Positions 38,254-45,337 of a stretch of DNA of 64,000 nt are shown here, piece after piece. Below the pieces are notes generated by a model. The model saw only the letters and a list, made by a program, of their open reading frames with translations, searched no databases and was not told the origin of the DNA. Each line of letters opens with the position of its first letter. Positions within the stretch are counted from its first letter, which is position 1. Position numbers and translations under genes: made by a program. Origin of the DNA: JAGWRA01 sp035534615 (GTDB taxonomy: Bacteria; Acidobacteriota; Vicinamibacteria; Vicinamibacterales; CAVVIG01); the NCBI GenBank assembly GCA_035534615.1, contig DATLRO010000082.1, forward strand, positions 62,001 to 126,000, read 5' to 3'.

Positions 38254-39165
38254 ATGTCTGTATCGTCGCGATCGAGTGCGCCACGACACAGCGTCCCGCG
38301 CGTCGACGACGTGACCCGGCCGCTGCCGCCGGAGGCGCTGGCCCATCTCGAGAACGGCGGCGTGATCCTGATCGGCGGCGACCCGGCCGGGATCCCGGAC
38401 GACGACCGGCAGTTTCTGCTCGGCCTGCCTCCGGCGGCCCCCGATCGGAACATCGCGTACCGGCCGAAGACGGGACGGGTGTCCGGCGTCGCGCGCGGCA
38501 CCGACGCGGCGCGGCTGCAGGCGATCATGCGCCGCTTCTCGACCCACGCGGCGGTCCTGGTCGGGCGCCTCGTGCCCGGCTACGCGGCCGCCTGGCGGGT
38601 GGACGAGGGAAGCTTCCGCCCGGTGCAGGAGCGGGCGCGCGGCCTCAGGCCGCGCGCCCGGCACGATCTGCTGCACTTCGACGCGTTTCCGGGTCGGCCG
38701 ACCAACGGCGACCGGCTTCTCCGCTTCTTCTGCAACCTCAACCCGACCGAGGAACGGATCTGGATCATGTCCGATCCGTTCGAGGTGGTCGTCGGACAGG
38801 TCGGGCGGACGCCGCAGCTGCTCCGCCTGCTCGACGAGCCGCCGCCGATCGGCCGGCGCCTGCTGGCGGCGCTCGGCGTGCAGCCGGCCCAGGCGCCCTA
38901 TGACCGGTTCATGCTCGGCTTCCGTGACGCGCTCAAGGACGATGTGACGTTTCAGCGCACGTGCGTGAAGCACCGCCTGACGTTTCCGCCCGGATCGGGC
39001 TGGCTGGTCTTCGGGGACATGGCGAGCCACGCGGTCGTGTCCGGGCAGTTCGCGCTCGAGCAGACGTTCGTGGTGTCGCGCGCGGCGATGGCGGATCCGG
39101 GCCGGGCGCCCGCTGCGACGCTCGAACGCCTCTGCGGCCACGCCGTGACGCTGGGCGGCACGTAG
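38254..39165 (+). CDS. kdoO: Kdo hydroxylase family Fe(II)/2-oxoglutarate-type dioxygenase
   Basis: The product is 303 residues, cytoplasmic. It carries the Kdo-hydroxylase pattern: 'LLHFDAFPGRPTNGDRLLRFFCNLNP' (in part) with the iron ligands H141 and D143, and a distal His 259 in 'SHAVVSGQFALEQTF'. The family (PF11004) hydroxylates the 3-position of Kdo in LPS inner core to give Ko, known in Burkholderia and Yersinia. Presence implies a Kdo-containing LPS. Upstream is the divergent VPS10 gene. Start lacks a ribosome-binding site but has a -10-like box at leaderless distance. Confidence 0.87.
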   Translation: MSVSSRSSAPRHSVPRVDDVTRPLPPEALAHLENGGVILIGGDPAGIPDDDRQFLLGLPPAAPDRNIAYRPKTGRVSGVARGTDAARLQAIMRRFSTHAAVLVGRLVPGYAAAWRVDEGSFRPVQERARGLRPRARHDLLHFDAFPGRPTNGDRLLRFFCNLNPTEERIWIMSDPFEVVVGQVGRTPQLLRLLDEPPPIGRRLLAALGVQPAQAPYDRFMLGFRDALKDDVTFQRTCVKHRLTFPPGSGWLVFGDMASHAVVSGQFALEQTFVVSRAAMADPGRAPAATLERLCGHAVTLGGT

Positions 39166-39186
39166 CGCGCGCCGCCCGCGGGATGT

Positions 39187-39192
39187 TAGAGT
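39187..39192 (+). promoter_or_regulatory. -10-like TAGAGT seven nt before pepT start
   Basis: TAGAGT ends 7 nt before the ATG at 39200. The 34-bp gap after the kdoO stop has no Shine-Dalgarno. It suggests a separate, leaderless mRNA for pepT. Confidence 0.4.
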
Positions 39193-39199
39193 TTCCGGC

Positions 39200-40480
39200 A
39201 TGACTTCCATCGATCTGCTGCCGCTCAAGGCGGACGCCCTCGCCCGCTTCCTGCGCTACGTCGTCATCGATACCCGGTCGGACGAGAAGTCCACGAGCGT
39301 GCCGAGCACGCCGGGACAGCTGACGCTCCTGCGGCTGCTCGCCGACGAGCTGCGCGCGCTCGGCCTGGCCGACGTGTCGATGGACGAGTTCGGGTACGTG
39401 ATGGCCACCGTGCCGGCCACGTCGCCGAAGGCGGACGTCCCGGCAGTCGGCTTCATCGCGCACGTCGACACCTCGCCCGAGATGAGTGCGACGGACGTCC
39501 GGCCGATCGTCCACCGGGCGTACGACGGGCGGGATCTGGTGCTGCCCGACGATCCGGGCGCCGTGATCCGTCCGGCGGACGTTCCCGAGCTCCGCGATCA
39601 GCTCGGCCACGACATCGTGACCGCCTCCGGCCTGACGCTCCTCGGCGCGGACGACAAGGCGGGCGCGGCGGCCATCATGGCCGCCGCCGCCTATCTGACG
39701 GCCCACCCCGACATTCCGCACGGACCGATGCGCATCGGATTCACGCCGGACGAGGAGGTCGGCCGCGGCACGGCCCACTTCGACGTGGCCCGCTTCGGCG
39801 CGTACTGCGCCTACACGCTGGACGGCGGCGAGCGCGGCGACATCGAGTCCGAGAGCTTTTCGGCCGACGTCATGACGGTGACGTTCCACGGCTTCAACAC
39901 CCACCCCGGGTATGCCAAGGGGAAGATGGTGAACGCCATCCGCATGGCGGCCGACTTCATCCACCGGCTGCCGCAGGATCGACTGTCGCCGGAAACGACC
40001 GACGGCTACGAGGGCTACCTGCATCCCTACGTCGTGCAGGCCAGCACCGAGCGGACGTCGGTCCGGCTGCTGGTCCGCGATTTCGTCACCGGCGGCCTGC
40101 ACGAGAAGGAGGCGCTCGTCGACCGGCTGGCGCGGGAGACGGTGGCCGCGTTCCCGGGCGGACGGGTCGAGATCGCCATCGAGGAGCAGTACCGGAACAT
40201 GCGCGAGATCCTGGACGGCCATCCCGAAATCGTGGCGTCTGCGGCCGAGGCGATCCGCCGGGTCGGACTCGAACCGCGGACGCGCCCGATCCGGGGCGGG
40301 ACCGACGGGTCGCGCCTCTCCTTCATGGGGCTGCCGACCCCGAACCTGTTCGCCGGACAGCACAACATTCATTCGCGGCTGGAATGGGTCTCGCCCGAGG
40401 ACATGGCCCGGGCAGCCGCGGCCGTCATCGAGATCTGCCGGATCTGGGAGGAGCGGCCGCGACCGGCTCTCCGCGGCTGA
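39200..40480 (+). CDS. pepT: peptidase T (tripeptide aminopeptidase, M20B)
   Basis: The product is 426 residues. It follows PepT closely: 'RYVVIDTRSDEKSTSVPSTPGQ' (in part), the zinc ligand and activator 'IAHVDTSPEMSA' (H88, D90), 'LGADDKAGAAAIM' (bridging Asp), 'FTPDEEVGRGT' (catalytic Glu pair), 'YTLDGGERG' and 'GTDGSRLSFMGLPTPNLFAGQHNIHS' (in part; last His ligand). It removes the N-terminal residue from tripeptides in the cytoplasm, which fits the many exported peptidases nearby that would feed peptides in. Confidence 0.96.
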   Translation: MTSIDLLPLKADALARFLRYVVIDTRSDEKSTSVPSTPGQLTLLRLLADELRALGLADVSMDEFGYVMATVPATSPKADVPAVGFIAHVDTSPEMSATDVRPIVHRAYDGRDLVLPDDPGAVIRPADVPELRDQLGHDIVTASGLTLLGADDKAGAAAIMAAAAYLTAHPDIPHGPMRIGFTPDEEVGRGTAHFDVARFGAYCAYTLDGGERGDIESESFSADVMTVTFHGFNTHPGYAKGKMVNAIRMAADFIHRLPQDRLSPETTDGYEGYLHPYVVQASTERTSVRLLVRDFVTGGLHEKEALVDRLARETVAAFPGGRVEIAIEEQYRNMREILDGHPEIVASAAEAIRRVGLEPRTRPIRGGTDGSRLSFMGLPTPNLFAGQHNIHSRLEWVSPEDMARAAAAVIEICRIWEERPRPALRG

Positions 40481-40501
40481 TCGATTCGCCCGCTTCGGTG
40501 G

Positions 40502-40507
40502 TAGACT
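40502..40507 (+). promoter_or_regulatory. candidate -10 box TAGACT
   Basis: TAGACT lies between pepT and the metallo-beta-lactamase-fold gene, 128 nt before its ATG. Same hexamer as the -10 of the 14-kb RNA. No -35 match. Weak on its own. Confidence 0.3.
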
Positions 40508-40635
40508 CGCGCGGACGGGCGGCGGCAGTCGCCGGAACGGTCGACCGGCCGGCGGCGCTCTCCGCGTCACGCTGACGGCCGCCGCCGGTGACGGCGGGCG
40601 GCGCTCACCGCGGCCCGTGCATCCCCGAGGAGCGT

Positions 40636-41388
40636 ATGACCCGAACAACGAGCGGACTGCTGGTCGCCATGATGATCGCCGGCGCAGGAGCCGCCGCGGC
40701 CGCGACCGACGCGATTCCGGCCGCCGGGGGCAACATCGAGATCACGCCGCTGTATCACGCGAGCGTCCAGATCGAGTACGCCGGCAAGGTGATCCAGGTC
40801 GATCCCACCAAGCAGGGGAACGACTTCGGCCCGAAGCCGGCCGACATCATCCTGGTGACCCACATCCACAGCGACCACTTCCAGCCGGCCGCCCTGGCGC
40901 AGCTGCGGGGCCCTGCCACGAAGGTGATCGCGCCGGCCAACGTCGCGGCCGAGCTGCACGGCGCGATCGTCATGAAGAACGGCGACCGGCGGACGGTCGA
41001 CGGCATCCGCATCGAAGCGGTGCCGATGTACAACATGACGCGGGGGCCGGCGCCCGGGAAGTTCTACCATCCGAAAGGGCTGGGCAACGGGTACATCCTG
41101 ACGCTCGGGGGCAAGCGGGTGTACCTGTCGGGCGACACGGAGTGCACGCCGGCGATGCGCCGCCTCAGGCACATCGACGTGGCCTTCATCTGCATGAACC
41201 TGCCCTACACGATGCCGCCGCTGGAGGCGGCCGCGTGCGTGAAGCTCTTCAAGCCGAAGATCGTCTACCCGTACCACTACCGCGGGTCGGATCCGAAGCA
41301 GTTTGCCGACGCGCTGAAGGGCGAGCCGATCGACGTGCGGCTGCGTAACTGGTACCGCCCGCTGCCCGGGTCCGGCGGCCGCCCGTAG
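40636..41388 (+). CDS. exported MBL-fold metallohydrolase
   Basis: The product is 250 residues from ATG 40636 with AGGAG upstream. Signal peptide to ~24. The metal motif H-x-H-x-D-H is intact ('THIHSDHF', H76, H78, D80, H81), with later ligands in 'YLSGDTECTP' and 'YPYHYRGSD'. This matches the UlaG/YcbL-like 'L-ascorbate lactonase' branch of the superfamily rather than true beta-lactamases. The signal peptide places it in the periplasm. The substrate is unknown. Confidence 0.88.
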   Translation: MTRTTSGLLVAMMIAGAGAAAAATDAIPAAGGNIEITPLYHASVQIEYAGKVIQVDPTKQGNDFGPKPADIILVTHIHSDHFQPAALAQLRGPATKVIAPANVAAELHGAIVMKNGDRRTVDGIRIEAVPMYNMTRGPAPGKFYHPKGLGNGYILTLGGKRVYLSGDTECTPAMRRLRHIDVAFICMNLPYTMPPLEAAACVKLFKPKIVYPYHYRGSDPKQFADALKGEPIDVRLRNWYRPLPGSGGRP

Positions 41389-41395
41389 GCTGACG

Positions 41396-41424
41396 CCGGT
41401 CCGCCGCCCGTGGGGGCGGACCGG
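41396..41424 (+). terminator. GC hairpin after MBL gene (no U-tract)
   Basis: 10-bp perfect stem CCGGTCCGCC (41396-41405) / GGCGGACCGG (41415-41424), 9-nt loop, beginning 7 nt after the TAG stop and ending 8 nt before the next ATG. No T-run. Confidence 0.5.
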
Positions 41425-41432
41425 CCTTCCGC

Positions 41433-43730
41433 ATGGCTCGCACCGCTTCCGCGTCATCGACGCGCCCCGGCTCCCGGCGCCGTGCCGCCCCCCGGCGGCC
41501 ACCCGAGCCAGCGCAGCCCGGGCGGCCGCCGGCACGCGACCGTCTGGTCTGGATGCTCGTGGTGTTCGCCGTCGCGCTCGGCATCCGCGTCCTGCACGTC
41601 TGGCTGATCCACCGCGAGCCGTTCTTCACGCTGAGACTCGGCGACGCGGACGTCTATGACGCCTGGGCCCGGCGGATCGCGGCCGGCGACTGGGTCGGGC
41701 ACCAGGTCTTCTATCAGGCCCCGCTGTATCCGTACTTCCTGGCGGTCATCTACCTGACGCTCGGGCCGGCCGTCCTGACGGTCCGGCTGGTGCAGGCGGT
41801 CCTCAGCGCGGCGGCGTGCGCGCTGCTGGCGGGCGCCGGCTGGCGCCTGTTCTCGAAGCAGGCCGGCCTCGTCGCCGGATTCATGCTGGCGCTCTATCCG
41901 CCGTCGATCTTCCTCGACACGCTCCTTCAGAAATCGGCCCTGGATCTGTTCTTCCTGTGCCTGGCGCTGTGGCTGCTGAGCCGTCTGCTGGCCGCGCCCG
42001 GGCGCGCCGTCGCGTGGTGGCTCGGCGTCTCGCTCGGCGGCCTGATGCTCGTCCGCGAGAACACGCTGATCCTGGTCGCGCCGCTGCTGGTCTGGTTCGC
42101 GCTCCAGCGCGCATGGTCGCCCCGCCGCCGCCTCGCGCTCGCCGGCCTGTTCGTCGCCGGCCTCGGCGTCGTGCTGGTGCCGGTCGCCATCCGCAACGGC
42201 ATGGTGGGCGGCGAATTCTACGTGACGACGGCGCAGTTCGGTCCGAACTTCTACATCGGCAACAATCCGCACGCGGACGGCACGTACAAGTCCCTGCGGC
42301 CGATGCGGGGCCGCGCGGCGGTCGAGCGGAAGGACGCGACCACCCTGGCCGAACGGGCGCTCGGGCGCACGCTGACGCCGGCGGAAGTCTCCGGGTACTA
42401 CACGGGCCAGGCGCTCGATTTCATCCGCACGCAGCCCGGACGGTGGGTGCAGCTGCTCCTCCGGAAGTTCGCGCTCACGTGGAACACGACCGAGATCGCC
42501 GACACCGAAGATCAGTACACCTACGCCGGGCTGTCGTGGCCGCTGCGGCTGGAGGCGATCTGGAACCTGGGCGTCCTGGCGCCGCTCGCCTGCCTCGGGC
42601 TCTGGAGCACGCGCGACGACTGGCGGCGGCTGTGGCTCCTGCACCTCATGCTCGCCGCGTACGTCGCCAGCGTCGTCCTGTTCTACGTGTTCGCCCGCTA
42701 CCGGTATCCGATGGTGCCGTTCCTCGTCCTGTTCGCGGCGGCCGGCGTCACCCGCCTGCGCGCGTTCGTGCGGGAGCGCGGCCGCGGCGACATCGCCGGG
42801 TGCGCGGCGGCGACCGTCGCCGTCGCGGTCTTCTGCAACTGGCCGATGATCCCGCGCAACAGACTCGAAGCGGTCACGCACTACAACTTCGGTGTCGGCT
42901 TCGAGCGGCGGCACCAGCCGGCACTCGCGGTTCAGGAGTACCACGCCGCCCTCGCGCTCGACCCGGCGCTGGTGGTGGCGCACAACGATCTCGGGCTGCT
43001 GCTCGGCCGCCAGGGGCATCTGCGCCAGGCGGCCCGGGAGCTCGAGACGGTGGTCCGCCTCGATCCGACGTACGCCACGGCGCAGAACAATCTCGGCGTC
43101 GTGCTCGGCCAGCAGGGCGACCTCCGCGACGCCCTCGCGCACTTCGAGGCCGCGATCCGGATCGACCCGCGCAATGCGGAGGCCCACAACAACCTGGGGC
43201 AGATGCTCGCCGCGCAGGGGCGGATAACCGACGCGCGGGCGGAGTACGAGCAGGCCGCCCGCCTCGATCCCCGGTACGCCGAGGCGCGGCGGAACCTCGC
43301 GCGCCTGGACGCTGCCCAGGGCCGGTTCGCGGAGGCGGCCGCGGAATACCGGCAGGCGCTGGCGCTGGCCCCGGACGATGCCGCGACCCACGCCGCGCTG
43401 GCGCAGGTGCTGGTGCGCACGGGCGATGTCGACCAGGCGGCGGCCGAATTCCAGCGGGCAGTTGCGCTCCGCCCGGACGATCCGGCCATCCTCAACGACT
43501 TCGGGATCCTGCTGGCGGGCGCCGGCCGGCTGGACGCGGCGGCGGCGCAGTTCCAGCGGGCGATCGTGGTGGCGCCCGACGGCGCCGAGGCGCACAACAA
43601 CCTCGGGATCGTCCTCGCCCAGCAGGGGCACACGGCCGAAGCGGCCGCGGAGTTCCGGCAGGCGATCAGCCTCGATCCGGGTTACGACGAAGCCCGGCGG
43701 AACCTGGCGCGCCTGCACGTGCGCCCCTGA
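41433..43730 (+). CDS. GT-C type membrane glycosyltransferase fused to TPR repeats
   Basis: The product is 765 residues. After a basic Pro/Arg N-terminus comes a membrane part (~38-455) of about ten helices. Its first loop 'LRLGDADVYDAWARRIAAGDW' (in part) carries the acidic pair typical of PMT/ArnT-like (GT39/PF13231) enzymes. Residues ~480-765 are at least seven 34-residue TPR units of the type 'A-x-x-x-Y-x-A-A-L-x-L-D-P' with N-N-L-G at the start of helix A (e.g. 'AQNNLGVVLGQQGDLRDALAHF'). The enzyme would transfer a sugar from a polyprenyl-phosphate donor on the periplasmic side, with the TPR tail recruiting partners. This is inference. Confidence 0.87.
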   Translation: MARTASASSTRPGSRRRAAPRRPPEPAQPGRPPARDRLVWMLVVFAVALGIRVLHVWLIHREPFFTLRLGDADVYDAWARRIAAGDWVGHQVFYQAPLYPYFLAVIYLTLGPAVLTVRLVQAVLSAAACALLAGAGWRLFSKQAGLVAGFMLALYPPSIFLDTLLQKSALDLFFLCLALWLLSRLLAAPGRAVAWWLGVSLGGLMLVRENTLILVAPLLVWFALQRAWSPRRRLALAGLFVAGLGVVLVPVAIRNGMVGGEFYVTTAQFGPNFYIGNNPHADGTYKSLRPMRGRAAVERKDATTLAERALGRTLTPAEVSGYYTGQALDFIRTQPGRWVQLLLRKFALTWNTTEIADTEDQYTYAGLSWPLRLEAIWNLGVLAPLACLGLWSTRDDWRRLWLLHLMLAAYVASVVLFYVFARYRYPMVPFLVLFAAAGVTRLRAFVRERGRGDIAGCAAATVAVAVFCNWPMIPRNRLEAVTHYNFGVGFERRHQPALAVQEYHAALALDPALVVAHNDLGLLLGRQGHLRQAARELETVVRLDPTYATAQNNLGVVLGQQGDLRDALAHFEAAIRIDPRNAEAHNNLGQMLAAQGRITDARAEYEQAARLDPRYAEARRNLARLDAAQGRFAEAAAEYRQALALAPDDAATHAALAQVLVRTGDVDQAAAEFQRAVALRPDDPAILNDFGILLAGAGRLDAAAAQFQRAIVVAPDGAEAHNNLGIVLAQQGHTAEAAAEFRQAISLDPGYDEARRNLARLHVRP

Positions 43731-43747
43731 GCGTCCGCAGCGCCGTC

Positions 43748-43983
43748 AACACGCTGCGCTGCACGGACGAGGAGATCGTGCGCGTCGCGCGCGCGGCGTT
43801 CGCCGAGGCGCGCCGGCGCCGCCGCCACATGGTCGAGGAGCGGGTCGCCGACGAACAGGGGCTGGATGCCGCGTTCGGGATCGACAAGGGAGCGCGGGCA
43901 CGGCTGCTGACCGGCCTGGATGCCATCGCGCGGACGCTGGCGCAGGCAGAGGCGATCGACACCTTCGAGCGCGGGCACGAAGG
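43748..43983 (+). pseudogene. remnant resembling leuB fragment joined to leuD C-terminus
   Basis: The plus frame directly after the TPR gene has no start but reads as two homologous pieces. 'CTDEEIVRVARAAFAEARRR' (43757-43816) matches the LeuB block 'Y-S--E-ERVARVAFE-AR-RRKHV' before its C-terminal motif. It is followed in frame by 'FGIDKGARARLLTGLDAIARTL' (in part, 43873 on) and 'AIDTFERGHEGA', the LeuD C-terminal pattern 'F-IDPFRK-CLL-GLD-IG-TL ... I-AFE'. Order and truncation mean neither enzyme can work. This is probably debris of a leucine operon left by deletion; alignment was by eye. Confidence 0.5.
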
Positions 43984-44005
43984 CGCACTCACCGGCGGGG
44001 CGGGC

Positions 44006-44413
44006 TCAGGCGGGCACGAGGGCGTCCAGTTCCGGCAGCAGCACGATCCCTTCCTGATCATGCGCGGCCGTGTGCGCCACCAGCGCCCGGCAGGTTGCAT
44101 GCGACCGGTTCCTCACCAGGTGCGGCATCCCGGCCGGCACGTACATGTAATCGCCGGCCCGCGCCTCCAGCCGCTGCGCCAGCCGGACGCCGAAATACAT
44201 CTCGGCCTCCCCCTCGATGACATAGACGGCCGTCTCAACGCCGTGATGGAGATGTGTCTTCGCGCGGGCGCCCGGCGGCCGGACGGCGAGGTTCAGACAG
44301 ATCCCGGTCGTGCCGGCCGTCTCGCTCGTCAGCCCCGCCAGATACGTCAGCCCCTGCCGGCCGACATAGGCGCCCCCCGTGCGCACGACGGCGCAGGTCG
44401 CTTCGGTAGCCAT
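44006..44413 (-). CDS. cupin-domain protein
   Basis: The product is 135 residues; GGAGG precedes the ATG. Cupin motif 1 reads 'HLHHGVETAVYVIEGEAEMYFG' (in part), with two His and the Glu, and motif 2 'GDYMYVPAGMPHLVRN' with the last His, so the metal site is intact. Typical small single-domain cupins bind Fe/Mn/Ni and act as sugar isomerases, dioxygenases or sensors. There is no signal peptide and no neighbour to specify the substrate. Confidence 0.88.
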   Translation of the reverse strand: MATEATCAVVRTGGAYVGRQGLTYLAGLTSETAGTTGICLNLAVRPPGARAKTHLHHGVETAVYVIEGEAEMYFGVRLAQRLEARAGDYMYVPAGMPHLVRNRSHATCRALVAHTAAHDQEGIVLLPELDALVPA

Positions 44414-44665
44414 CCCCGCCTCCCCGAGGCGCGGCGACCCGCAGTCTGAGCCCGCGGTGCCGCACCGGCATGCTCAGCGCAATTGTAGAACAGGCGCACT
44501 CGCGGCGATGTGCACGGCCGCACGGACTTCCGAAAGAAGGATGATCGCGTGCTCGGAGGCGCCGGCGGAAACGGCCCGCACGGCGGGCCCGCGAGGGAGC
44601 GGCGCGGGGCACCGGGCCCCCGCGAGCGACCGAGCCGGGGTCCGGGGCGGCGCCCCGGCAGGAGA

Positions 44666-45310
44666 TCAGTGCACGCGGATGCTCCAGGCCGTCTTGGCGC
44701 GGAACCAGTCGTCCTCGACGATGGTCCACAGGGCCTGGTCCAGATATTCGCCCGCCCGGAAGAACGCGCGCCGGAGCACCGCCTCCTTGATCGCGCCGAT
44801 CTTCTGGAGCGCGTTGTTGCACCGGCCGTTCTGGAGCGCCGCCCGCGCCTCCAGCCGGTGCGTGCCGGCGATTCCGAACGCGAAGTCGATCATCAGCCGG
44901 GCGGAATCCATGAAGAAGCCCGATCCCCAGTAGTCGGAGCCGAGCGCGAACCCCCACTCCGCCGTCGCGAAGCGCGGCTCGAGCTGTCGGAGGTGCAGCA
45001 GTCCGACCGGGTGCTGCGCCTCGTGCGGCACGACGACGTAGCAGGCGTACGCGCCCGCCTCGCGCTCCTTGATCGCCCAGTCGACGAACCGCTGGAACTC
45101 GGCGATTGTCGTGGGTGGCGTCGACAGGAAGCGCGAAACTTCCGGCGCCGTCAGCAGCGTCACCAGATGCGGCGCGTCGGTCGGGCGGACCTCCCGGAGG
45201 CTGACGAGTCGACCGGTCAGCAGCGGCAGTGCCTGCCGCCAGTCGTCGACTTCGGCCGGCGCCGGCGCGTCGGCCTCTTCCAGTTCGGGAGGTTTCGGCA
45301 TCTTCTCCAT
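44666..45310 (-). CDS. GNAT family N-acetyltransferase (RimJ/RimL type)
   Basis: The product is 214 residues; AGGAG lies nine nt before the ATG. An acidic Pro-rich N-terminus precedes a GNAT_3 domain: 'LVSLREVRPTDAPHLVTLL' and 'EWGFALGSDYWGSGFFMDSARL' (in part; acetyl-CoA binding turn), then 'GTHRLEARAALQNGRCNNAL-KIGA'. This resembles enzymes acetylating protein N-termini or small molecules. It lies 27 bp downstream of the NIVWG subtilase gene and is probably co-transcribed with it. Confidence 0.87.
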   Translation of the reverse strand: MEKMPKPPELEEADAPAPAEVDDWRQALPLLTGRLVSLREVRPTDAPHLVTLLTAPEVSRFLSTPPTTIAEFQRFVDWAIKEREAGAYACYVVVPHEAQHPVGLLHLRQLEPRFATAEWGFALGSDYWGSGFFMDSARLMIDFAFGIAGTHRLEARAALQNGRCNNALQKIGAIKEAVLRRAFFRAGEYLDQALWTIVEDDWFRAKTAWSIRVH

Positions 45311-45337
45311 GAGCGTAGGCTCCTCACGTTCCCGGCG

